Part shown: one piece after another, positions 1 through 7,985 of the stretch
Position numbering within the stretch: position 1 is the first letter of the stretch
Layout of the letters: each line of letters begins with the position of its first letter
IMG/VR virus record: IMGVR_UViG_3300042691_037543
Location: 20,737 to 84,736 of that record
From: a virus
Strand: one strand, 5' to 3'
Length of the DNA stretch: 64,000 nucleotides
Notes under the pieces: model-generated
What the model was told of the DNA's origin: nothing
Databases searched by the model: none
The model's input: the letters and a program-made list of their open reading frames with translations, nothing else
Made by a program: the position numbers and the translations under genes

Positions 1-1
1 A

Positions 2-811
2 AACACGCCCAAGTCGTTCCGCAACTGGCTGGACTACGCCACGCAGGAAGACGAAAGCGACGGTGTGCCAAAGCACAAGTTCGACGCGTGCGGTGGGGGG
101 TTTCTCAACCCGCTGTCTCAGCAGCCCAGGGCAACCATTATCTCGGTGTACAAATACTGCCGAGCAACCCGCAACGGTGGGGTGCCTGCGGCTCCGCGCA
201 ACGACAACTTCGTGATCGGGTTCAGTGCGCTGGACGTGCCCCACTGGCCGCGCGGCTTGCTCAGCAAGTGGTTCGTTGGCATGGAGTGGATTAGCCAACG
301 CGGCTTGAAACTGCGCGGGGTAGGTGCGTCCCCGATGCTGGCGGGGATGCTCAACACCATCCCGCAGGCGATTCCCGGTGCTTGGTGGGCGGCGCGCCCG
401 CACGGGTTCACCGTGTCCACTCCCGGCAACAACGTGGTGGAGCTGCGCCCGTACCCCGCGGGCAGCGACGTGCACTTCCTCGCGTACTACGGCGACCAGA
501 CGGCCGACGTAGCGCCGGAGGCGGACCTCGGGCAGATCATCTTCGATCTCGTCACGAAGCCGCGTACGCAGAAGCCGGTGACCACGCCGCGAGAGCCCGA
601 GCAGCCTACGGTTGCCACGGCGTCCCCGTCGGTGGCTTACGCGCGTTTCCGAGACATGGAGCGGGAGATGGACGAGCTTCGCTTGACCGTGAAGAAGCTC
701 ACGGGCGGCGCGGAGATCGCCAAGTACGTTCTGCAACAGATCAACAACGGGTCTGCCGTACCCCCGGCGCTCGTGAACTACGCCATCGCCCGTCTCGGGG
801 GTGGTGAGTGA
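2..811 (+). CDS. Hypothetical protein, 5'-truncated by the window edge
   Basis: The frame is open from the first bases of the window, so the true start probably lies upstream; an in-frame GTG at 65 is possible but has no convincing ribosome site. I do not recognise the family. About 180 residues look globular with several Trp and Pro-Gly turns. A Pro/Thr-rich linker follows, and then a predicted coiled coil near the C-terminus (around the segment MEREMDELRLTVKKL). The stop overlaps the next start as GTGA at 808-811. That suggests translational coupling to the transglycosylase-like gene and membership of the early plus-strand operon. Confidence 0.7.
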   Translation, partial: NTPKSFRNWLDYATQEDESDGVPKHKFDACGGGFLNPLSQQPRATIISVYKYCRATRNGGVPAAPRNDNFVIGFSALDVPHWPRGLLSKWFVGMEWISQRGLKLRGVGASPMLAGMLNTIPQAIPGAWWAARPHGFTVSTPGNNVVELRPYPAGSDVHFLAYYGDQTADVAPEADLGQIIFDLVTKPRTQKPVTTPREPEQPTVATASPSVAYARFRDMEREMDELRLTVKKLTGGAEIAKYVLQQINNGSAVPPALVNYAIARLGGGE

Positions 812-1245
812 ACGGGGCAGAGCTTCTCGTGGCGCTCTTGTCGCTGTGGCGGCACATGCGGTACCGCGAGTGCATCGAAGCGCACCGCGCTCAGATCGTC
901 GCCGTCGCAGAGGCGGGTGAACGTGAGTACGGCGTGCCCGCCGGCTTGTCGCTGGTGACGGGCTTCTTCGAGACGCACCTGGGCTGCGCGCACGGTGAGG
1001 GCGGCAATTGGGGTGCGCCCATCGACCGCTTTCACCGGCACACCGCAGGTACGCCCATGCACGCCGTGCGTGCGATGGCTGCAAGCTACCGAGTGTGCGG
1101 CACCTGGGTTGGTGCGGTGGGTCGCTTTCGTTCGGGCTTGTGCCACCCGACGAACCCCCTGCATCGTGTGGCGGTCACCATGCGCGTGCGAACTACACGC
1201 ATCATCTACCAGCAGGCGGGCCTACCCGTCCCCGAGGGCTTGTGA
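808..1245 (+). CDS. Lytic transglycosylase/lysozyme-like protein
   Basis: A 145-aa protein with an early Glu in the segment FFETHLG, followed by Gly-rich GEGGNWGAP and a later helix RAMAASYRVCGTW. This is the pattern of soluble lytic transglycosylase-type muramidase folds, where the Glu is catalytic. Such enzymes cleave the MurNAc-GlcNAc bond in peptidoglycan. No signal peptide is visible. The start is GTG at 808, overlapping the previous stop, and the 3' end overlaps the polymerase start as GTGA. Its place in the replication operon rather than the lysis genes is odd; it could be a virion-entry enzyme or a moron. Family assignment is by motif only. Confidence 0.5.
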   Translation: MNGAELLVALLSLWRHMRYRECIEAHRAQIVAVAEAGEREYGVPAGLSLVTGFFETHLGCAHGEGGNWGAPIDRFHRHTAGTPMHAVRAMAASYRVCGTWVGAVGRFRSGLCHPTNPLHRVAVTMRVRTTRIIYQQAGLPVPEGL

Positions 1246-3911
1246 AGCATCTCCCACTCTACCCAAACGGTACGCCCTCCCCAACGGACAACCGGGTGCC
1301 TGCACCGAGCTCGGGGCTCGGGTGTACCGCGTGCGAGCTCTCGTCGGGGGCCAAGTACGCACCTCTGGCCAACTACGTTCTCGGTCGGCGCATGAGCAGC
1401 GGAGCCGAGAAGGGCGCACCTTCCGTAGCTGTGGTGTTCGAGGCGCCGACTCGCGGTGAGGACGCAGGCGGTGACCCGTTTAGTAGCGCCACCTACCGTA
1501 CGCTGGTGGAGATCATCCGTGCGTCGAGCACCCACCGTGTCGTGCCGATGTACGCCGTGCACTGCGCCCCTGGTAACGCCGAGGTAACTGCGGAGCACGT
1601 CACAGCTTGCCGAGGGCATATTCACGAGACGCTCGCCCAGGGTGCCGCCGCCGTGCATCTCATCATCGCGGTTGGCCCTCTGGCGCACATCGCGGTGCTC
1701 GGTCGGAAAGTCGCGGCAGACCTCGTGCCAAACACGGTGAGCGTGATCGACGCGTTTTGGGCCAAGCGCGTTCCCGTCATCTGCCTGCCCGCGGCGAGCG
1801 TGCTGCGCAAAGACCCGGCACGGACGCGGTGGCGCATCGCGGACGCGATCGAAACGGCACAGAACGTGGCTAGGTCAATCCATCACGGCCGGCTCGCGAC
1901 AACCTTCGTCCAGTCGTACGAAGATCATCTACGCGTGCTCGGTGTTCTTAAAAAGGCGGACGCACTCGTGCTCGACACGGAGACGGTCGGCCGGCTGCAT
2001 ACCCCGACGTTCTACGTCGAGGAGCTGTCGTTCGCTGTGAACGACAGTAACGCGGTCACCTACGGCCGCGATGTGCTGAGCGACCATCGCGTTCGTAGTG
2101 ACTTGAAGGCGCTGTTGGAGAACCACGCCGTCTGCAAAGTCGGCCACAACATCAAGTACGACCTACTCGCGCTGCGGACGTGGCTCAACGTGCACTGCTT
2201 CGGGCACCCGCTTCGCGACACGCGCCTCGACCACAAGCTGCTGCACGCAGACTCGGTGGGTGACCTCGCGACCTGCGCAGAGATGGTCGGCTTCGGCGGC
2301 CACAAGGAAGAGGCGCGGGCGGCGATCGACGTGGTCAAGCACGACCTGAACGCGCTCGCTTCGGCGCCGAAGCGAGCTCTGACCAAGAGCGGCAAGCCGC
2401 GTAAGCCGCCCACGCTCAAGTACCTCGACGAGTCCGAGGTGGACCCCGAGCATCTCGAAGACATCCAGCAGGGCGCCGACACCGAAGCGTACGCGCAGGC
2501 GTACATTCCGTGGCGTGTCCGTGCGCGGTACAACGCGCTCGACGCGATGAGCACCTACTGGCTCGACAAGCTCAACGCAGACCGCTTCGACATGTCCAAC
2601 CGCGAGTTGTCGGAGGGGCGTATGGCGGTCGCGAACGAGATCGTGCGGCCTGCTATCTCCGCGCTGGTCGAGATGGAGGCGACGGGTATCCGTGTGGACA
2701 CCGCGGCGCTAGACATCTTCACGCAGTTCTTGAAGTCCGAGATCGCCGTAGTGCAGTCTCGGCTCAACCACTACCCCGGCGTGAACTTCGCGAGTCCGAA
2801 GCAGCTCGCGGAGCTCCTCTACGACAAGCTCGGGCTGCCTGTGCTCGCAGAAACACCCTCGGGGGGCCGCGCGACCGGCGAAGAGGTGTTGCTCGAACTC
2901 GCGGAGAAGACCAAGCACCCGCTTCCCAAAGACGTGCTCGCTTTCCGCGAGCTCGAAAAGCTGCTCGGCACCTACGCCGAGGGCATGAAGAAGCACATCC
3001 GTGTGGGGCCCAACGGGCCGCGCATCCATCCGAGCACGCTGCTCGACGGGGCTGGTACCGGCAGGTTGTCCAGCCAGAACCCCAACATGCAGAACGTGCC
3101 GAGCCCCGACCGAGATACGCCTGGGCGGCCGGCGTTCGGCAAGATGGCTCGTGACATCTTCGTCGCAGACCCAGGCTGCGTACTCCTCGAAGTGGACATG
3201 AGCCAGCAAGAGCTGCGTATCGCTGGGATGCTCTCGGGCGACCCGGTGATCCTCGAATGTTATAAGAACAACGAGGATATTCACCGCGGCACGGCGGCGA
3301 TTGTGTACGGCGTCCCGCTGGCCGCAGTAACGAAGGAGCAGCGGGCACGCTCGAAGACCGTGACCTTCGGGCTGGTGTACGGCAAGACCGACCGCGGGCT
3401 CGCCAAGCAGCTCAACATCACCGTGGCGGAAGCCGCGCGCATCCGCAAAGCGGTGCTCGGGCGGTTCAAGAAACTCGCAGAGTTCTGCGAGCGGTGTCTG
3501 GCGTCGGCCCGCAGGGACGGTGGCGCGTATACATGGTGGAACGGTCACGAGCGGGCGCGGTGGCGCCCGCTGCCTGCGATCAACGACATGACCGACGAAG
3601 GCTTCGGCGCGCGCATCAACGCGGAGAACGCCGCGGTGAACACCCCGGTCCAGGGGCTCGCCGCGGACATCGTCACCGCCAGCTTGTTTCCGATCGTTGC
3701 CCGCTTCCGCAAGGACAACCTCGACGCGCAGCTGGTGAACACCGTGCATGACTCGGTGATGGTCAACGTGCGCGAAGACCAGCTACCGCTCGCCGCCAAG
3801 ATCATGCGCGAAGTGATGCTCGGGCACAACACGAACGGGTTTCCGCTGGGCGTTGACATGAAGGTGGGCAAGAGCTGGGGCAGCATGACCGAGTACCACC
3901 TACCGGGGTGA
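1242..3911 (+). CDS. Family A DNA polymerase with N-terminal uracil-DNA-glycosylase-like domain and 3'-5' exonuclease
   Basis: Replicative polymerase of 889 aa. The start is GTG at 1242, overlapping the upstream stop; the frame stays open to 1008, but that part lies inside the previous gene. Residues about 20-210 resemble family 4 uracil-DNA glycosylases: CxxCxL, then EAPTRGEDAGGDPF, then VGPLAHIAVLG. About residue 245 begins a DnaQ-type exonuclease (LDTET, GHNIKYD, and a late YNALDA). The polymerase domain has motif A (EVDMSQQELR, Asp about 652), motif B (RxxxKxxxFxxVYG, with Phe at the E. coli Phe762 position) and motif C (VHDS, Asp about 837). Motif C carries Ser where Pol I has Glu. No 5'-3' nuclease domain is present. 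Confidence 0.92.
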   Translation: MKHLPLYPNGTPSPTDNRVPAPSSGLGCTACELSSGAKYAPLANYVLGRRMSSGAEKGAPSVAVVFEAPTRGEDAGGDPFSSATYRTLVEIIRASSTHRVVPMYAVHCAPGNAEVTAEHVTACRGHIHETLAQGAAAVHLIIAVGPLAHIAVLGRKVAADLVPNTVSVIDAFWAKRVPVICLPAASVLRKDPARTRWRIADAIETAQNVARSIHHGRLATTFVQSYEDHLRVLGVLKKADALVLDTETVGRLHTPTFYVEELSFAVNDSNAVTYGRDVLSDHRVRSDLKALLENHAVCKVGHNIKYDLLALRTWLNVHCFGHPLRDTRLDHKLLHADSVGDLATCAEMVGFGGHKEEARAAIDVVKHDLNALASAPKRALTKSGKPRKPPTLKYLDESEVDPEHLEDIQQGADTEAYAQAYIPWRVRARYNALDAMSTYWLDKLNADRFDMSNRELSEGRMAVANEIVRPAISALVEMEATGIRVDTAALDIFTQFLKSEIAVVQSRLNHYPGVNFASPKQLAELLYDKLGLPVLAETPSGGRATGEEVLLELAEKTKHPLPKDVLAFRELEKLLGTYAEGMKKHIRVGPNGPRIHPSTLLDGAGTGRLSSQNPNMQNVPSPDRDTPGRPAFGKMARDIFVADPGCVLLEVDMSQQELRIAGMLSGDPVILECYKNNEDIHRGTAAIVYGVPLAAVTKEQRARSKTVTFGLVYGKTDRGLAKQLNITVAEAARIRKAVLGRFKKLAEFCERCLASARRDGGAYTWWNGHERARWRPLPAINDMTDEGFGARINAENAAVNTPVQGLAADIVTASLFPIVARFRKDNLDAQLVNTVHDSVMVNVREDQLPLAAKIMREVMLGHNTNGFPLGVDMKVGKSWGSMTEYHLPG

Positions 3912-3948
3912 AACCTTTTCAACGCGCCGCACAAGACACGAAACGCCT

Positions 3949-4395
3949 GTGAAGAAACCGCAGCACAGCATCAACCCCGACCAGATCGACCTGGAGTTCA
4001 TGCGGCTCCCTGGCGACTTGGCCTACTTCGGGCAAATCTTCGCAGAGGCGTGCGAAGCGCTCAACGAGCTGGAGCTGAAACTGGAGGTGTACGAGGCTCG
4101 TACGAGCCTGACCATTCGTGAAGCAAGAAGCATGATGGGTGAACGTGTGACGAACGACACGGTTGCCGCTAGAATGCGTGGCAGCGCGGAGTGGCAAGCG
4201 CTGCGCGAAAAGGTCATCGAAGCGGAGGCCGACAAGCTCCGCGCGAAGATTGACCTCGACGCGGTCATCGCGAAGAAAGACATGCTCATCAGCCTGGGCG
4301 CGTACATGCGGGCCCAGGCAAACGGCGACCCGGCCATTCGGCTGCCGAGCGGCAAGCCGAGGCAGACTGACAAACACAACTGGAGTGGTGAGTGA
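3949..4395 (+). CDS. Hypothetical helical protein of the replication operon
   Basis: A 148-aa, predominantly helical and charged protein with heptad-like stretches (for example EACEALNELELKLEVYEA). It has a basic C-terminus and starts with GTG at 3949. The family was not recognised. It sits between the polymerase and the SSB gene and overlaps the latter by GTGA at 4392-4395, so it is probably translated with them. A recombination- or replication-accessory role is suggested only by this position. Confidence 0.7.
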   Translation: MKKPQHSINPDQIDLEFMRLPGDLAYFGQIFAEACEALNELELKLEVYEARTSLTIREARSMMGERVTNDTVAARMRGSAEWQALREKVIEAEADKLRAKIDLDAVIAKKDMLISLGAYMRAQANGDPAIRLPSGKPRQTDKHNWSGE

Positions 4396-5153
4396 ACATG
4401 ACGAACGCACTGGACGGGCTTTTCTCGGACTACGACGACGCGAGCGCTGCCAAGGACGTAGAGCTGGCGAAGAAGCCCTCGCAGTTCATCAGCAAGCTGC
4501 CGGTGGGCAAGACCGTGATGCGGTTCCTCCCGCCCGCGCCTGGGAAGAAGAGCCCGTTTCGGGTCTACTACCAGCACTTCGTGAAGGGCATCCCCGGCGT
4601 CGCGGACTGCGTGTTCGTGTGCCCGCGCATGGAGATGAAGCGGCCCTGCCCGCTCTGCACGCTCAAGGCGCGGTGGGAGGCGAGCGACGACTCGACCAAG
4701 ATCAACGCGGCGAAGGACTTGGAGCCGCGCTCCACCACGTCGGCTCTCGTGATCGTGCGCGGCGAAGAGGAGCAGGGCGTGCGGGTGTTCCGCATGAGCT
4801 ACTCCGTGCACCAAGCCCTGCTGGAGATTCGCAACGAGCTGGACATGAATTTCAGCCACCCGATCGACGGGTGCGACATCGTCATCTCGCGCAAGGGCAC
4901 GGGGCCCACCGACACCCGCTACCGCGTGATCCCCGACCCGAGGGGCAAGTCGCCGCTCGCGTCGAGCGAAGCCGAGATGGCTGAGCTGCTGGGTTCGATG
5001 CCCAACCTCGACAGCTTCGTCAAGGTTCACGACGCGCCCACCATCGAGGGGATGCTCCGCGGTGAGAAGCCGCAGAACCGCCAGCTCGGCGGCGGGGGTG
5101 GCGCGCAGCAGCTCCCCGGCAAGCGCGCCTCGTCGTACTTGAACGACGAGTGA
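4392..5153 (+). CDS. Single-stranded DNA-binding protein, gp32-like
   Basis: A 253-aa protein resembling T4 gp32-type phage SSBs. It has the motif KLPVGKTVMRFLPP near the N-terminus and a zinc-binding-like segment (CVFVCPRMEMKRPCPLC) at about residues 73-95. A conserved central OB-like region follows, then a Gly-rich flexible linker (GGGGGAQQ) and an acidic tail ending in NDE. The acidic C-terminus of this family recruits replisome partners. The start is GTG 4392 (GTGA overlap) or the in-frame ATG at 4398. It coats single-stranded DNA during replication and recombination, next to the polymerase and the RecA-like gene. Confidence 0.85.
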   Translation: MNMTNALDGLFSDYDDASAAKDVELAKKPSQFISKLPVGKTVMRFLPPAPGKKSPFRVYYQHFVKGIPGVADCVFVCPRMEMKRPCPLCTLKARWEASDDSTKINAAKDLEPRSTTSALVIVRGEEEQGVRVFRMSYSVHQALLEIRNELDMNFSHPIDGCDIVISRKGTGPTDTRYRVIPDPRGKSPLASSEAEMAELLGSMPNLDSFVKVHDAPTIEGMLRGEKPQNRQLGGGGGAQQLPGKRASSYLNDE

Positions 5154-5158
5154 CCCAT

Positions 5159-5184
5159 CAGACACGGTCGCCTGCGGCCGTGTC
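5159..5184 (+). other. Stem-loop immediately after the SSB stop codon
   Basis: A 10-bp inverted repeat (AGACACGGTC pairing with GGCCGTGTCT, one G-T pair) with a 6-nt loop starts six bases after the SSB stop. There is no T-run after it, so it is not a classic intrinsic terminator. It could protect the ssb mRNA 3' end or be an RNA-processing site ahead of the tRNA-like element. Confidence 0.6.
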
Positions 5185-5268
5185 TCCCGTAACGGTGTGC
5201 GGTCACCTGTACGCGCTTCCGCAAGCAGCGTGTACGGTGCGGGTTCGACTCCCGCGGCCGGTCCCACA
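5185..5268 (+). ncRNA. tRNA-like element (T-arm plus CCA-like 3' end), not foldable as a canonical tRNA
   Basis: Bases 5239-5255 form a perfect tRNA T-arm (GCGGG, loop TTCGACT, CCCGC). A 7-nt acceptor-like strand GGCCGGT, one base and CCA (5264-5266) follow. Upstream are a D-arm-like hairpin (GGTG/CACC, 5194-5207) and a long 9-bp hairpin at 5209-5235 where the anticodon arm should be. I could not find a full 5' acceptor strand or a 7-nt anticodon loop. It is therefore either a degenerate tRNA or a tRNA mimic. It lies in the gap between ssb and recA. Confidence 0.45.
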
Positions 5269-5295
5269 GGGCGCCGCAAGGCGCTCTCTTCGTTT
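5268..5295 (+). terminator. Terminator-like hairpin with GCAA tetraloop before recA
   Basis: An 8-bp stem (AGGGCGCC/GGCGCTCT, one G-T pair) closed by a GCAA tetraloop at 5268-5287 is followed by CTTCGTTT. The form fits an intrinsic terminator for the tRNA-like transcript or for ssb. It ends only about ten bases before the recA start, so it may also act as a leader hairpin that modulates recA translation. Confidence 0.5.
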
Positions 5296-5305
5296 AGAGG
5301 TACCC

Positions 5306-6289
5306 ATGTCGGACGCAAACGCGCGCCTGCTGAAAGTGCAGAAGGCGCTCGCCAAGAAATTCGGTCAAGAGAGCGTATCGGTGGCGTCGCAAACCACCAC
5401 GCGCTCGAAGATTACCACGGTGCTCCCCACGGGGCTGCCCGTACTGGACGAGTACGTCATCGGATGCGGTGGCCTGCCGACACGACGCATCAGCGAAATC
5501 TACGGCGGCGAGGGCGACGGCAAGACTTCCTTCGCGTACGCGGTTGCCGCGAGCGCACAACGGGCCGGCGCAGTCGTCGGGTGGTGCGACAGCGAGCACG
5601 CGTTCGACAGCGCCCGCGCCAAGTCGTTCGGCGTGGACGAGAGCGCGATGCTGCTCATGGACCCGTACACTTTCGAGGAAGCGATCAACCAGCAGCTCGA
5701 ATTCCTGCGGGCACTCGAAGACAACGGGGCCCCCGTGCTGCTCGTGTGGGACTCGCTCTCGGGGTCGCCTACGGCGTCGGCTCTCGACGGGCAAGCGGGC
5801 GACAAGGTGGTTGCCGACCGAGCCAGAATGCTCTCCCAAGGAGTGCCGGCGGCTCTGAGCCTGTGTGTGAAAAAGAACGCACACTGGATGGTGATTAACC
5901 AGCTGCGCGAAAAGATCGGCGTGATGTACGGCGACAACACCACCACGCCGGGTGGGCGCACGCTCAAGTATTTCGCGTCGATCCGACTGCGCCTGTACGG
6001 CGGAAAAGCCATCAAGGCCGGCGAGTCCGACAACGCCATCGGCAAGATGGTCACCATCTCGGGCGTGAAGTCGCGGTGGGCCCCCGCCTACCGCAAGACA
6101 CGCGTGCGGTGGCTGTTCAAAAAGGGCTACGACCTCGATTGGTCGTTGGTCGATCACTTCAAGGCGCAAGGGCTGGTGAATGGGCGCGATAAGAACGCTC
6201 TGGAGAAGGCTCGTGGGTTTGCTGACCAAGAACGATGGGAAGGCGACGATGATGCTCAGAGCGCAGGTTCAGACGACGACGAAGACTGA
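5306..6289 (+). CDS. RecA/UvsX-like recombinase
   Basis: A 327-aa ATPase of the RecA fold. The start is ATG 5306, preceded by AGAGG; the longer upstream frame runs through the tRNA-like element and is rejected. The Walker A motif GGEGDGKTS lies at about residues 67-75. The Walker B-like strand is VLLVWDSLSG, and a Gln-containing segment (VINQLREKIG) matches the RecA loop 2/motif region. The tail is acidic (DDDED), as in many recombinases. It should form filaments on ssDNA and catalyse strand exchange together with the gp32-like SSB. In phages of this type it supports recombination-dependent replication. It is shorter than bacterial RecA (about 350 aa). Confidence 0.88.
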   Translation: MSDANARLLKVQKALAKKFGQESVSVASQTTTRSKITTVLPTGLPVLDEYVIGCGGLPTRRISEIYGGEGDGKTSFAYAVAASAQRAGAVVGWCDSEHAFDSARAKSFGVDESAMLLMDPYTFEEAINQQLEFLRALEDNGAPVLLVWDSLSGSPTASALDGQAGDKVVADRARMLSQGVPAALSLCVKKNAHWMVINQLREKIGVMYGDNTTTPGGRTLKYFASIRLRLYGGKAIKAGESDNAIGKMVTISGVKSRWAPAYRKTRVRWLFKKGYDLDWSLVDHFKAQGLVNGRDKNALEKARGFADQERWEGDDDAQSAGSDDDED

Positions 6290-6440
6290 CCAACACCGGC
6301 ACTACGCGCTGCTCAAGACGCGCGACGGCAACCTGCTGATCTACAGCGGGTGCACCGACACCATGACGTACGAGCTGCTCGGAGCCACGCCCATGCCGGC
6401 GAAGTGCGTGCTCTTGCCCCCGGTGGAGACGCTCCAGTGA
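6249..6440 (+). CDS. Small hypothetical protein overlapping the recA 3' end
   Basis: A 63-aa protein starting at ATG 6249 (or the adjacent ATG 6252), eight bases after a strong GGAAGG ribosome site. The first 40 bases overlap the recA tail. It contains a compact beta-type segment (HYALLKTRDGNLLIYSGC). The family was not recognised. Its stop overlaps the start of the SbcD-like gene as GTGA, which indicates coupled translation. Confidence 0.65.
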   Translation: MMLRAQVQTTTKTDQHRHYALLKTRDGNLLIYSGCTDTMTYELLGATPMPAKCVLLPPVETLQ

Positions 6441-7594
6441 GAACTGCCTTCATCGCAGACGTGCACATCGGCAACCACAGCGCACCGCAGCCTCCGCACA
6501 GTCTCGTCGCCCACACCAAGTCGCCGCTGTTGAACATGCGGGCGCAAGAGGTGTTGGGCGTGTTGAGTGCCGCGGTGGGGGTCGCGCAATACCACAAAGC
6601 CGCTGAGCTCGTCGTGTGCGGTGACCTGTTCGACGTGCCGTCGCCTTCTGCGCCGTTTTACATGGCCGCACGCGCGGCATTCAGCACGTTCATGGGCGAC
6701 GTGGTCTTGTTGGCGGGCAACCACGAAATCGCGTCGTCGCAAGCAACCGACAGCCCGGCGGCGGTGCTCGCGAAGATGCTGCCTCGGTGTCGGTACGCCC
6801 CGCCTGGGCAGACGGTAGACACCCCGCGAGGTGTGCGGTGCCTCGGGTTCCCCGCGTTGGCAACGCAGAGCGAAACCCTCGCCGCCGTGAGGGGCGCCGC
6901 GGCGGCCCGCGGGAACGCGTACATCCTGGCTACGCACTTGGGAGTCATCACCGACGGCACACCGCCGTGGAGCCGTGACTCTGCGGAGGCGCTCTCCGCG
7001 AGTGCGTTCCGCGAAGTGCTCAAGGGGTGGGGCGGCGTCGTGTTGGGAAACTGGCACGACGCCGAGAGCATCGAAGGCTCGCCGTGGGTCGAGCAGGTTG
7101 GCGCGCTGTGCCCAACGGGGTTCGACAACGCCAACGACCTGCTGAACTACGGCCAGTTGCTCGTCGTTGACCACGAAGAGGGTACGCGGTCGCGGCACTT
7201 CGTACCCGCGCCGCGGTTCGTCCGCGTGGACGTACCGAGCGGCGCACCTGTGCCCGACTTCGCGGCGGCGCTCGTCGGCGTACTCGCGCAGAAAGCCGGT
7301 CGGTACAACCTCGTGACCAACCTGTACGTCAGGCTGCGGTGTGTCGCTGGCGACCAACGCCGCGTACGGGACGAAGCAGAGAAGTACCGGCCGGCGCTCG
7401 AAGCACTCACCCGCGGTGTGGTGCTCGTCGTGGACCCAACCATGCCGAAAGACGTGAGCGTCAAGTCGGTGTCGGTCACGCAAGCGGAAGAAGACGACCA
7501 CCTGTTTGACTACGTCGTGCAGACCGACATCCCGACGAACGTGCCGCGCAAGCGCTTGATGAAAACCTTGAAAGAGTTGGTGAAGCGTGAGTAA
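6437..7594 (+). CDS. sbcD: SbcD/gp47-like recombination nuclease (metallophosphoesterase)
   Basis: A 385-aa protein; the start is GTG 6437 in the GTGA overlap. Calcineurin-type metallophosphoesterase motifs appear in order: DVH at residues 8-10, GDLFD at about 62, GNHE at about 94, THLG at about 166 and GNWHD at about 206. The metal-binding His/Asp set is therefore complete, although the last motif reads GNWH instead of the usual GHxH. It is the Mre11/SbcD subunit that resects DNA ends with the SbcC-like ATPase encoded at 7972. In T4 the equivalent gp47/gp46 pair is needed for recombination-dependent replication and host DNA degradation. Confidence 0.88.
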   Translation: MRTAFIADVHIGNHSAPQPPHSLVAHTKSPLLNMRAQEVLGVLSAAVGVAQYHKAAELVVCGDLFDVPSPSAPFYMAARAAFSTFMGDVVLLAGNHEIASSQATDSPAAVLAKMLPRCRYAPPGQTVDTPRGVRCLGFPALATQSETLAAVRGAAAARGNAYILATHLGVITDGTPPWSRDSAEALSASAFREVLKGWGGVVLGNWHDAESIEGSPWVEQVGALCPTGFDNANDLLNYGQLLVVDHEEGTRSRHFVPAPRFVRVDVPSGAPVPDFAAALVGVLAQKAGRYNLVTNLYVRLRCVAGDQRRVRDEAEKYRPALEALTRGVVLVVDPTMPKDVSVKSVSVTQAEEDDHLFDYVVQTDIPTNVPRKRLMKTLKELVKRE

Positions 7595-7985
7595 CGATCA
7601 GCGCTTCGCGCAGATGCGTGAAGCACTCGAAAAGCTGGCAGCGCACGACGCCAAATTGGCGAAGCCCGCAGCGACGTTCAAGCCACAGCGCGGGTCGGTG
7701 TTCACGCCGGGGTCGAACACTCCGACGGACCCGGCGTGGGCTGAGATGAACACAACCGAGGAGATGATCGACTTCATGTTCGGGGCAGTCACCGCCAACC
7801 TCGCGGCGCTCTCCGAATGGGAGGTGACCTTCGTTGACTCAGCCAAGAACCAGCACAACCGCAAGATGGCGGCAGGGTTCAAGGCCACCAACACCCTGAG
7901 CGGGCGCCAGCTCGTCGTGCTGTACCGCATCGTGCAAAAGCTGGCGTCCACAACCGTGAAGGCGATGACCAATGAAGATCAGTGA
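7587..7985 (+). CDS. Hypothetical protein between the sbcD and sbcC homologues
   Basis: A 132-aa protein starting at GTG 7587, overlapping the upstream gene by 8 bases and the downstream gene by 14. It is mainly helical; the second half has a conserved-looking segment (NRKMAAGFKATNTLSGRQ). The family was not recognised. Its position inside the gp46/gp47-like pair suggests an accessory role in end processing, but nothing in the sequence shows it. Confidence 0.7.
   Translation: MSNDQRFAQMREALEKLAAHDAKLAKPAATFKPQRGSVFTPGSNTPTDPAWAEMNTTEEMIDFMFGAVTANLAALSEWEVTFVDSAKNQHNRKMAAGFKATNTLSGRQLVVLYRIVQKLASTTVKAMTNEDQ

Noticed and set aside
1008-1241. Upstream extension of the DNA polymerase frame
   Set aside because: It lies inside the transglycosylase-like gene. 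GTG 1242 gives the usual GTGA overlap and places the CxxC motif near the N-terminus.
5150-5305. Upstream extension of the RecA-like frame
   Set aside because: It would read through the tRNA-like element and hairpins; ATG 5306 has a ribosome site and aligns with the RecA N-terminus.
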